NCBI RefSeq assembly: GCF_029961025.1
Contig: NZ_JASBVP010000005.1
Location: 124,001-188,000, forward strand
DNA from: Mycobacterium sp.
GTDB lineage: Bacteria > Actinomycetota > Actinomycetes > Mycobacteriales > Mycobacteriaceae
DNA: 64,000 nt
Direction: 5' to 3'
In this document: positions 55,195-62,662 of the stretch, in pieces
Numbering within the stretch: the stretch's first letter is position 1
Layout: every line of letters starts with the position of its first letter
The notes under the pieces: generated by a model
The model's input: the letters and a program-made list of their open reading frames with translations, nothing else
Told to the model about the DNA's origin: nothing
The model's database searches: none
Program-made: the position numbers and the translations under genes

Positions 55195-55224
55195 GTAGAA
55201 GCGTCGGGGATCGCACTTTCGCGG
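55162..55224. repeat. Inverted repeat, 63 bp, with 12-bp perfect outer arms
   Basis: CCGCGAAAGTGC (55162-55173) and GCACTTTCGCGG (55213-55224) are perfect inverted copies; CCGACG (55179-55184) and CGTCGG (55202-55207) extend the arms after a five-base mismatch, around a 17-base loop. It covers the end of the fadD remnant and looks like a small mobile palindrome or a strong hairpin terminator. Confidence 0.8.
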
Positions 55225-55313
55225 CAAATCGGTTGTCGTGCCCACCGACCTTGCCTAGGGTTGAGCGGGGCCGCCCAAGGGCACGCGCCGAGAGGTAAGG
55301 AGAACGGTGGAAA

Positions 55314-56342
55314 ATGCAGCTAGCAATGGTCGGTTTGGGACGGATGGGCGCAAACATCGTCCGTCGTCTGGTCAAAGGCGGTCATGAATGCGTGGTCTAT
55401 GACCACAACCCGGCCGCCGTTGAGGCGATGGCGGGTGAAGACCACACCACCGCGGTGTCATCGCTCCAGGAGCTGGCCGAAAAGCTCAGCGCCCCGAGGG
55501 TCGTCTGGGTGATGGTGCCTGCGGGGGAAATCACGACCGGGGTGATCAAAGAGCTGGCCGAAACATTGGCACCCGGGGACATCGTCATCGACGGTGGCAA
55601 CTCCTACTATCGCGACGACATCCGGCACGCAAAGATCCTTTCCGAAAGGGGGATTCGCCTCCTTGACTGCGGCACCAGCGGTGGGGTTTGGGGCCGGGAG
55701 CGCGGCTACTGCCTGATGATCGGTGGGGACGCGGACGCGTTTGCACATGCCGAGCCGATCTTCGCCGCGGTTGCACCCGGGGTTGCTGCCGCACCGCGAA
55801 CGCCGGGCCGAGACGGCGAGGTCGCGCAATCGGAGAAGGGCTACCTGCATTGTGGGCCCAACGGGGCCGGGCATTTTGTCAAGATGGTGCACAACGGTAT
55901 CGAGTACGGGATGATGGCTTCGCTTGCCGAGGGCTTAAATATCCTGCGTAATGCCGACATCGGCATGCGCGTCAACAAGGGCGGGGGCGACGCAGAGACC
56001 GCACCGCTGACCGATCGCGAGTTCTACCGATACACCTTCGACATCCCCGAAGTAGCCGAGCTGTGGCGGCGCGGCAGCGTGATCGCTTCCTGGCTTCTGG
56101 ATTTGACGGCAATCGCGCTGCGCCAATCGCCTGAGCTCGCCGACTTCACGGGACGGGTCTCCGACTCCGGCGAGGGCCGCTGGACCGCGATCGCGGCCAT
56201 CGACGAGGGTGTGCCTGCGCCGGTGCTCACCTCGGCGCTGTATTCCCGTTTCGCCTCGCGGCGTCTCGACGAATTCGCCGACAAGGCGCTTTCGGCGATG
56301 CGTAAACAGTTCGGCGGCCACGATGAGAAACCCGCTGACTGA
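55314..56342 (+). CDS. gnd2: 6-phosphogluconate dehydrogenase, short form
   Basis: A 342-aa decarboxylating 6-phosphogluconate dehydrogenase of the short (NAD-type, tetrameric) class, equivalent to Rv1122. Cofactor motif MVGLGRMGANIVRR is at the N-terminus; substrate residues are in GGNSYYRDD and GTSGGVWG; catalytic KMVHNGIEYG follows. It serves the oxidative pentose-phosphate path, giving ribulose-5-phosphate. ATG 55314 after AAGGAGAACGG. zwf is not beside it in this window. Confidence 0.93.
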   Translation: MQLAMVGLGRMGANIVRRLVKGGHECVVYDHNPAAVEAMAGEDHTTAVSSLQELAEKLSAPRVVWVMVPAGEITTGVIKELAETLAPGDIVIDGGNSYYRDDIRHAKILSERGIRLLDCGTSGGVWGRERGYCLMIGGDADAFAHAEPIFAAVAPGVAAAPRTPGRDGEVAQSEKGYLHCGPNGAGHFVKMVHNGIEYGMMASLAEGLNILRNADIGMRVNKGGGDAETAPLTDREFYRYTFDIPEVAELWRRGSVIASWLLDLTAIALRQSPELADFTGRVSDSGEGRWTAIAAIDEGVPAPVLTSALYSRFASRRLDEFADKALSAMRKQFGGHDEKPAD

Positions 56343-56719
56343 CGTCGCCGAACACCTTTGTGGCGTTAACGGTTTCCGGGAGGTGAGGGTTGCGCGGCCG
56401 TCGACCGATGTCTGATGATGCGCCGGCACGCCACACCCCTGATATGAGGATGGCAAGAGTTCGTTGGCATCCGTTGGCCGAAGACCCTCTGGGTTGGCGG
56501 GCCAGCGACCAGCGCCAACGCTGAACCTTCACGGTGCCTCCCGCACCGTGTGGCTCTACCGGTCAGCACCCGTTTCCTGCAGGCAACCCACGTTCACATG
56601 TGAGTGGAAGCCCTGGCCCCCATACCGTCTAACGCTACCGATGACGGGCGCTCGGCACGTAGCGTTGCACCGTAGGGCGTGGGTACGCACCGGCCGGGCG
56701 CCGTCGAACAGGAGCAGAC
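56343..56719. other. Intergenic region, 377 bases, no gene seen
   Basis: Between gnd2 and the first Mce-associated gene. Open frames here lack binding sites and homology. I see no long repeat or palindrome; the promoter of the Mce-associated pair is presumably in its right end. Confidence 0.5.
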
Positions 56720-57310
56720 ATGGCAGATGACGCTGGCACCCGTGACCCGAACACCAGCGGGTCGACGGCACCGTCCCCCGACGGTCCTGAGGGCGACCCG
56801 ATCACCGCGGCCCGCGGCGGGCAACCGCTCCCCGCCGAGCGGTGGATGCTGGCCGCCGGGCTGATAGCGGTGACAGTGTTGGCGGGGTTGGCCGCCTGGC
56901 TCGGCGTCCGCGGGTACCAGGCCCGGGCCGCCGAGGCTGAGCGCAACCTATTCCTGCAGGTGGCGCGCCAATGTGCGGTGAACCTCAGCACCGTGGACTA
57001 CGAACATGCCGACACCGATGTGCAGCGCATTCTCGACTTGGCGACCGGCAGGTTTTATGACACTTTCTCCCGCCAGTCGAAGGCCTACGTGGACACCGTC
57101 CGGCAAGCGCGGTCGAAGTCGGTGGGCACGGTGACCGAGGCCGGACTTGAGCCCGAAACGGGTGGCCACGCCCGAGTATTGGTGGCGGTGCGGGTGAAGG
57201 CATTGAGCCCGGAGCCGGGGGAGGAGCAGCCGCAGGACTGGCGGCTGCGGATCACGGTGCAGAAGACCGGCGACGGGGCGAAGGTGTCCAACGTCGTCTT
57301 CGTGCAGTGA
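56720..57310 (+). CDS. Mce-associated membrane protein 1
   Basis: A 196-aa protein with a disordered N-terminus, one membrane helix (about residues 42-66, WMLAAGLIAVTVLAGLAAWL) and an extracytoplasmic Mce-associated (Mas) domain with the usual VDYEHADTDVQRILDLATGR-FYDTFS block. Mas proteins support Mce lipid importers. No mce, yrbE or ATPase genes are near, so it resembles the orphan pair OmamA/OmamB. ATG 56720 follows GGAGCAGAC. Coupled to the next gene. Confidence 0.85.
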   Translation: MADDAGTRDPNTSGSTAPSPDGPEGDPITAARGGQPLPAERWMLAAGLIAVTVLAGLAAWLGVRGYQARAAEAERNLFLQVARQCAVNLSTVDYEHADTDVQRILDLATGRFYDTFSRQSKAYVDTVRQARSKSVGTVTEAGLEPETGGHARVLVAVRVKALSPEPGEEQPQDWRLRITVQKTGDGAKVSNVVFVQ

Positions 57311-57852
57311 CCGGGCCGCGGCTCGGTGAGCCCGACGCGGCGGCGAGACCCGCCGGGTCCGCCCGGCGCGCCTCCTGGTCGCGGGTGCTGGGTTGCGGCG
57401 TGCTTCCCGCGGCGGCGCTGCTGCTCGCGGTGGCGACGGGCTTCTTGAGGTGGCAGGATTCCTCGATCCGCGATGTCGACATCGACCGCATTGAATCGGT
57501 GACGGCCGCAAAGGAAATCACCATTGCGTTACTATCTTTCCGGCCCGACACCATCGAGCAGGATGTCCAGGCCGTGCGTCATCGGTTGACCGGTGACTTT
57601 CGTGAAACCTACACACAGGTGACTCGCGACGTGCTGATTCCCAACACCAAAGAAAGGCAGATCTCCGCGGTCGCCCGGGTTCCCGGGGCGGCGTCGGTAT
57701 CGGTGTCCGGGAACCACGCGGTGGTCCTGGTGTTCGTCGATCAGACCGTCGTTGTGGGGACCTCCCCGCCAGCGGGCACCGCTTCCAGCGTCCGGGTGAC
57801 GCTTGACAAGGTCGGCGGGCGCTGGCTGATCTCCGGGTTCGATCAGCTTTAA
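57307..57852 (+). CDS. Mce-associated membrane protein 2
   Basis: A 181-aa partner of the preceding gene, starting at GTG 57307 over its stop (GTGA). One membrane helix (about 30-50) leads to a Mas domain with FRPDTIEQDVQAVRHRLTGD and the C-terminal GGRWLISGFDQL. The two proteins probably form a complex that stabilises an Mce transporter encoded elsewhere; inference from the family. Confidence 0.85.
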   Translation: MTGPRLGEPDAAARPAGSARRASWSRVLGCGVLPAAALLLAVATGFLRWQDSSIRDVDIDRIESVTAAKEITIALLSFRPDTIEQDVQAVRHRLTGDFRETYTQVTRDVLIPNTKERQISAVARVPGAASVSVSGNHAVVLVFVDQTVVVGTSPPAGTASSVRVTLDKVGGRWLISGFDQL

Positions 57853-57997
57853 GGTCGCAGCGTGAGGAGCCGTAACGAGACCAACCACTATGAACCACTA
57901 TGACACGAGCCAGTCCGGCTCCGCACGCGATCGATCCTTGCTTCCTCGGGTGGTCGGCTGCCGCAGGGCGGCAATCAGTCGTGGAGCGATCTTGTGC

Positions 57998-58140
57998 TAG
58001 AGTCAAGTTTGGATGTATTTCAATTACATCCATACGAAGGAGCTAAGAGTTAGTACGACACCGGGAACCGTCAATGGTTCAACAGTCAGACGGACTTCCA
58101 ATCTCTCAGGCCTGACGACGTCGCAAAAGGACATTTGTTT
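57998..58140 (+). ncRNA. Glycine-riboswitch-like leader element (tentative)
   Basis: Blocks in the order found in glycine aptamers are visible: a GAG segment at 58000, a hairpin (58010-58032), CGAAGGAGCTAAG (58034-58047), a variable hairpin (GAACC/GGTTC), AATCTCTCAGGC (58100-58111) and, after a short hairpin insertion, AAAAGGACA (58125-58133). The match to the conserved core is striking but the 5' GGAGAG strand is poor, and a second GGAGAG-hairpin-GGAGG segment at 58189-58235 lacks its 3' half. Needs covariance-model testing. Confidence 0.4.
58010..58032. promoter_or_regulatory. Palindrome upstream of the desaturase gene
   Basis: TGGATGTA (58010-58017) and TACATCCA (58025-58032) are perfect inverted arms around TTTCAAT. 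It could be a TetR-type operator at the transcription start (a TAGAGT -10-like hexamer lies at 57998-58003) or the RNA stem of the leader element. Confidence 0.4.
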
Positions 58141-58382
58141 ACCGGGCATGAATTATCCCGGGATTCAATGGATTTCCGCCGGGACCGAGGAGAGTCAACG
58201 GCCTGGAGTTCGAGGCCCCCGGAGGCTCAACGGTGTTCAGGAGGCGAGATTGTGTCGCAATTTTTGCGCCAAAACGGCGGGCCCGAGTAGGCCGCCACCC
58301 CGATTAATGATGGCCGTGTTTGCCCGCTCGACGCGAAATTGTGGGCGCACGAAATATTGCACGCCGGCGAACGGAGGCAACG

Positions 58383-59702
58383 ATGGCGATTACTGACATT
58401 GCGGCCTTTGCTCACCTGGCCGACGCCGACATCGAGGATCTGGCCGTCGCGCTGGACGCGATCCGGCTGGACATCGAGGATTCTCGCGGCGAGCGAGACG
58501 CGCGCTACATCCACCGCACCATTGCCGCACAGCGTGCCCTCGAGTTAGCGGGTCGGCTCCTGCTGGCGGGTAGCGCGAATCGTACGGCCCGCTGGGCCGG
58601 GACGCTGACGCTTGGTCTGGCCAAGATCATCGAGAACATGGAGATCGGCCACAATGTCATGCACGGCCAGTGGGACTGGATGAACGACCCGGAGATTCAC
58701 TCCGCGACATGGGAGTGGGACATAAGTGGGACATCACAGCACTGGCGTTACAGTCACAACTTTCGGCACCACAAGTACACCAACATCCTCGGCATGGACG
58801 ATGACGTGGGATACAGCACGCTGCGGGTCACCCGTGACCAGCCCTGGAAGCGCTACAACGTCGGAAACCTGTTGTTCAATGCCATCCTTGCGCTCGGGTT
58901 CGAGTGGGGAATTGGCTTGCAGACCATCGACTTCAGCAAGATCCTCAAGGGTGGCTCGGACCGTGAAACCACCCTGCGGCAGGTGCGTGAGTTTACCGCC
59001 AAGGCCGCACGGCAGGTGGTCAAGGATTACCTGGCGTTCCCAGCGCTGACCTCGCTGTCGCCTGCGGCGACCTACAAATCGACGCTGAAAGCCACCATCG
59101 CGGCCAACGTAATCCGCAACGTCTGGGCCAACGCGGTCATTTTTTGTGGGCATTTTCCTGATGGTGCAGAGAAATTCACGAAAACCGACATGATCGGCGA
59201 AACCCGGGGCCACTGGTATCTGCGGCAGATGCTGGGCAGTGCCAACTTCCACGCCGGGCCGGTGATGCGGTTCCTGAGCGGCAACCTGTGCTACCAGATC
59301 GAACACCACCTTTACCCCGATCTGCCCAGCAACCGACTACATGAGATCGCGGTGCGGGTCAGGAAGGTGTGCGAGAAGTACGATCTCCCATACACTACGG
59401 GCTCTTTCCTACTGCAGTACGGCAAGGCATGGCGCACCATCGCCAAACTGTCGCTGCCGAACCGCTATTTGCGGGACACCGCCGACGACGCCCCGGAGAC
59501 CCGTAGTGAGCGCATGTTCGCCCGATTAGATCCTGATTTCGCGGGAACCGACCCCGCAACGGGGCGCCACCGCGGGCTCCGGACGGCGATCGCGGCAGTC
59601 CGCCAGCGGGCCGCCATCCCGCGGGCCGGTGATGACACAAGCCGCGACGGCGTCCGCGCGTGTCGCCAATCGGGCGGCGGAAGCCGGCGTATCGGCGGCT
59701 GA
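58383..59702 (+). CDS. Membrane fatty-acid desaturase (DesA3-like)
   Basis: A 439-aa acyl-lipid/acyl-CoA desaturase. The three di-iron histidine boxes are present: GHNVMHGQWDW, SHNFRHHKYTN and YQIEHHLYPD. It resembles Rv3229c (DesA3), which makes oleoyl-CoA using an oxidoreductase partner; no such partner lies next to it here. Membrane helices flank residues 65-85 and 165-185. ATG 58383 follows GGAGGCAACG. The last 45 residues are low-complexity and beyond the usual end. It is preceded by an unusually long leader. Confidence 0.9.
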   Translation: MAITDIAAFAHLADADIEDLAVALDAIRLDIEDSRGERDARYIHRTIAAQRALELAGRLLLAGSANRTARWAGTLTLGLAKIIENMEIGHNVMHGQWDWMNDPEIHSATWEWDISGTSQHWRYSHNFRHHKYTNILGMDDDVGYSTLRVTRDQPWKRYNVGNLLFNAILALGFEWGIGLQTIDFSKILKGGSDRETTLRQVREFTAKAARQVVKDYLAFPALTSLSPAATYKSTLKATIAANVIRNVWANAVIFCGHFPDGAEKFTKTDMIGETRGHWYLRQMLGSANFHAGPVMRFLSGNLCYQIEHHLYPDLPSNRLHEIAVRVRKVCEKYDLPYTTGSFLLQYGKAWRTIAKLSLPNRYLRDTADDAPETRSERMFARLDPDFAGTDPATGRHRGLRTAIAAVRQRAAIPRAGDDTSRDGVRACRQSGGGSRRIGG

Positions 59703-59730
59703 CCTCAACGCCCGCGCGCCACGTCGTGGC

Positions 59731-60336
59731 CTACTGTGCGTGGCCGGCGCTCGCCTCGCCCTCGCGGGTCAGGCCCACGGCGAGGATGAGCTCCTCATGC
59801 AGCTCGAACCACACGGTGTGATAGGAGTCGATCATGGGGTGGGCCAACCAGGCCGTCCGTCCGGCCTTGACGTGGTCCAGGGCGCGTGTCAGCTTCGCCG
59901 TGTAGCCCCCTAGCCGCGGCAACTGCGCCGCGGCCGCCGCGATGATCGGCAGCACGCGCTGGTGCACGTCGTCGAGGCGGGCCAGTATCGCCGCGTCATA
60001 GCCAATGTCGTCGTGGGTGTTGGGCTTACCCTCTTTGAGCTGCCAGTCTTTCACCAGAGCCTTGAAATCGGCGTTGATCGGACGGAATTGGCTGTAGGCC
60101 GCCGCCAGCGCAGCCGCGTCAGCTGCGCTGCGCTCCTCGGCGAGCATCTCGCTCAGCCTGGCACGGCCGTGGTCGCTGAGCCGTAACGTATCGCCCTTGA
60201 GTAGCAGGCCCGATGCGCTCAGCGCGTCGACGGCCTGGGCGATGCTCGCGGGATTTTCACCCAAGGTCGCGGCCAGATCTGTCAGCGTCACCCGACCCTT
60301 CAGCCGGAGGGCCTGCAACACGGCCAATTCACTCAT
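59731..60336 (-). CDS. Winged-helix protein paired with PPDK (Rv1126c-like)
   Basis: A 201-aa protein with an N-terminal winged helix (LRLKGRVTLTDLAATLGENP, DALSASGLLL) and a C-terminal helical domain (AAYSQFRPINADFKALVKDW, ILARLDDVHQRVLP). It overlaps the end of the PPDK-like gene by eight bases and follows it in the same operon, as Rv1126c follows ppdK. Role unknown; it may be the regulatory partner of the short PPDK. Confidence 0.85.
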   Translation of the reverse strand: MSELAVLQALRLKGRVTLTDLAATLGENPASIAQAVDALSASGLLLKGDTLRLSDHGRARLSEMLAEERSAADAAALAAAYSQFRPINADFKALVKDWQLKEGKPNTHDDIGYDAAILARLDDVHQRVLPIIAAAAAQLPRLGGYTAKLTRALDHVKAGRTAWLAHPMIDSYHTVWFELHEELILAVGLTREGEASAGHAQ

Positions 60337-62050
60337 CGGGTCGCGAATACTGTGGCAATGAGCGGGATTCCGGTGTCGCGGGGCCGCAGCGGCCGGCCAG
60401 TCGCAGCGCGGCCAGCATGGTGATCAGCGGGGTGGCCGACCGTACGTCGGTGTGCCCGGCGGCCAGGGCGGCGCGCACCGCGGTCTCGGAACCGTCGTTG
60501 AGCTTCGGATAGCGCCCGCGGGTGTGCGCCCGCAGCGGGCTGATCCGCAGCGCGATGTCGGCTAACTCGCGCAACTCGGGTGTATCGGTTTCCGACCAGG
60601 CCGACAGCTTCAGCTCGCCGGCACGGACTTCGCCCGCGGTGCCGTCGACGGTGATCTGCTTACCCGCCAGCATTGCAGCCACCCCGTGGCCGCAACCGAC
60701 CACGGCAACCCGGCCGAGCTCACGGCTGACCACCGCCGCATGGCTGGAGGCTCCGCCGACCTCGGTGACAACGCCACGCGCGGCCAGCATGGCGGGAAGG
60801 TCTTCGGGACGGGTGTGATGGTGTACCAGGATGACCGGCTCACCCCGATCGGACGCGGCCAGCGCGTCGTCGACGCTGACGCACGCTCTCCCCGACGCCA
60901 CACCCGGGCAGGCCGGCAGGCCTTTGGCCAAAAGTGGTGCGGCCATCCGTGTTTCCGGTTGTAGCGACGGCAGTAACAGGGCTTCGACATGGGCGGGAGT
61001 CACTCGGCACAGGGTGGCGGTGTCGTCGATGAGCTCTTCCCGCCGCAGCGCCAGGGCCAACCGCACGGCGGCCTGTGCCGACCGCTCGGCCGCCCGTGTC
61101 TGCAGCAGCCAGAGCTTGCCGTCCTCCACGGTGAACTCAATTTGCTGCACATCGGACTCCAGCCGCTCCAGGCTGCGGGCGGCGGCCATCAGCTCGTGGT
61201 AAACCGCCGGTTGTTGATCGCCCAGGGCGCTGATCGGTTGCACGTCGACGGCACCAGACACCACATCGTCACCCTGCCCGCCGGGCAGCCAGTCCCCGAA
61301 GGGTTCGTTGGTCCCGGTTATCGGATTGCGGGAAAACACCACCCCGGATCCGGAACGGGAGCCGCGGTTGCCGAACACCATCGCCTGCACCACGACCGCG
61401 GTGCCACCGCGGTCATCGAGGCCGTGATGCGCGCGGTAGGCGATCGCCCGCGGTGAATTCCAGGAGGCGAACACCGCCCGAATCGCCTCCCGTAGTTGTT
61501 CGAACGGATCCGGGGGCGGTGATGCTGCACTGAAATTGCCGGCCGATCCGCTCGCCCCGATCACCACCCGGCGATATCCCCGGATGAACCGCCGGCGAGT
61601 GTCGCGGGCGAATGAGCCGCCGGCTAGCCCGGCCAGGGCGTGCTGAGCGGCATCGGTCATCCCCAGATTCAGCACCGTGTCCATCATCCCGGGCATCGAG
61701 TGGGCCGCGCCCGAACGCACGCTCACCAGCAGCGGATGCGGCCCGCGCCCGAAAGTCCGGGATGTTTCCGCCTCCAACCAACCTATCCCCGCACGTACGT
61801 CGTCCCAGATCGCAGTCATCGTCGCCTCGGGCTCGGCGAGATAGCGCGCACCGGCCGCGGTGGTGATGCAGAACGCGGGCGGCACCGGCAAACCGCAGCG
61901 GCGCATCACGTCCACACCGCGGCCCTTGGTGCCCAGGATCGCACGGGACCGGCCCGCGGTGCCGTCGAGCAGCAGCACCGTGGTCGCCGGCTTGACGGAC
62001 GTCGCTGAATGCGCGCTCGACGTGCTTTCGGCGGCACCGGTATCGGGCAT
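60329..62050 (-). CDS. ppdK: Pyruvate phosphate dikinase-like protein lacking the PEP-binding barrel
   Basis: A 573-aa protein with the ATP-grasp part of PPDK (residues 25-360; SVRSGAAHSMPGMMDTVLNL, GNRGSRSGSGVVFSRNP) and the swivelling phosphohistidine domain (VTEVGGASSHAAVVSRELG with the catalytic His, around residue 440). Full PPDK has about 880 residues, the last 350 forming the pyruvate/PEP barrel, which is missing here. It matches Rv1127c, also short. It could phosphorylate its own histidine from ATP and hand the phosphate to another acceptor. Start ATG 62050. Confidence 0.88.
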   Translation of the reverse strand: MPDTGAAESTSSAHSATSVKPATTVLLLDGTAGRSRAILGTKGRGVDVMRRCGLPVPPAFCITTAAGARYLAEPEATMTAIWDDVRAGIGWLEAETSRTFGRGPHPLLVSVRSGAAHSMPGMMDTVLNLGMTDAAQHALAGLAGGSFARDTRRRFIRGYRRVVIGASGSAGNFSAASPPPDPFEQLREAIRAVFASWNSPRAIAYRAHHGLDDRGGTAVVVQAMVFGNRGSRSGSGVVFSRNPITGTNEPFGDWLPGGQGDDVVSGAVDVQPISALGDQQPAVYHELMAAARSLERLESDVQQIEFTVEDGKLWLLQTRAAERSAQAAVRLALALRREELIDDTATLCRVTPAHVEALLLPSLQPETRMAAPLLAKGLPACPGVASGRACVSVDDALAASDRGEPVILVHHHTRPEDLPAMLAARGVVTEVGGASSHAAVVSRELGRVAVVGCGHGVAAMLAGKQITVDGTAGEVRAGELKLSAWSETDTPELRELADIALRISPLRAHTRGRYPKLNDGSETAVRAALAAGHTDVRSATPLITMLAALRLAGRCGPATPESRSLPQYSRPDE

Positions 62051-62152
62051 GGCACGAGTCTAGGGCGTGTGGCCGGAGGCACCGGCAGCCCACGACGACG
62101 CCTCGATGAACCAGACCGGCACGGGCGCTCGCGCTGATCTAGGTTGGAAGCC

Positions 62153-62662
62153 ATGAGCGCCTATGATGTCGGGTTGCTGATGCTGCGCCTGGTGCTGGGC
62201 CTGACTCTCGCCGCGCACGGCTACAACAAATTTTTCGGCGGTGGCCGGCTGGCCGGCACGGCACGCTGGTTCGAGAGCATCGGAATGAAACCCGGAACGT
62301 TCCACGCCACCGTCGCCGCGACCACCGAGATCAGCGCCGGGCTGGGGCTGGCCGCCGGCCTGCTCACACCGATACCGGCGGCCGGCTTCGTCTCCCTGAT
62401 GCTGGTCGCCGCCTGGACCGTGCACCGGCCCCACGGCTTCTTCATCTTCAATGAGGGCTGGGAGTACGTCATGGTGCTGGCCGGCAGCGCTGTTGCGGTC
62501 GCGACGCTGGGCGCCGGCCGGCTCAGCCTCGATTGGCTGATCTTCGGACACAATTGGCTCGACGGCTGGGCGGGCCTGCTGCTCTCGGTGTTTCTGGGTC
62601 TGGCCGGTGCCGTCGGCCAGTTGCTGATCTTCTACCGGCCGTCGGTCACCCAGACCGGGTAG
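62153..62662 (+). CDS. DoxX-family membrane protein
   Basis: A 169-aa protein with four membrane helices of the DoxX family (LLMLRLVLGLTLAAHGYNKF, WFESIGMKPGTFHATVAA). DoxX proteins of mycobacteria form part of a membrane oxidoreductase complex against oxidative stress. ATG 62153 follows GGAAG. It is divergent from ppdK and overlaps the converging hydrolase-cyclase gene by 17 bases at its 3' end. Confidence 0.88.
   Translation: MSAYDVGLLMLRLVLGLTLAAHGYNKFFGGGRLAGTARWFESIGMKPGTFHATVAATTEISAGLGLAAGLLTPIPAAGFVSLMLVAAWTVHRPHGFFIFNEGWEYVMVLAGSAVAVATLGAGRLSLDWLIFGHNWLDGWAGLLLSVFLGLAGAVGQLLIFYRPSVTQTG

Larger units (their letters stand above)
57853..58382 (+). other. Long untranslated region, 530 bases, upstream of the desaturase
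   Basis: No gene is supported; the one long open frame (58013-58396) lacks homology. From about 57995 on the sequence is less GC-rich and full of potential hairpins (58010-58032, 58064-58082, 58140-58165, 58205-58228). It appears to be a structured 5' leader rather than empty spacer. Confidence 0.55.

Noticed and set aside
58013..58396. 127-codon frame in the desaturase leader
   Set aside because: No homology, unusual composition for this genome, and it covers strong RNA hairpins.
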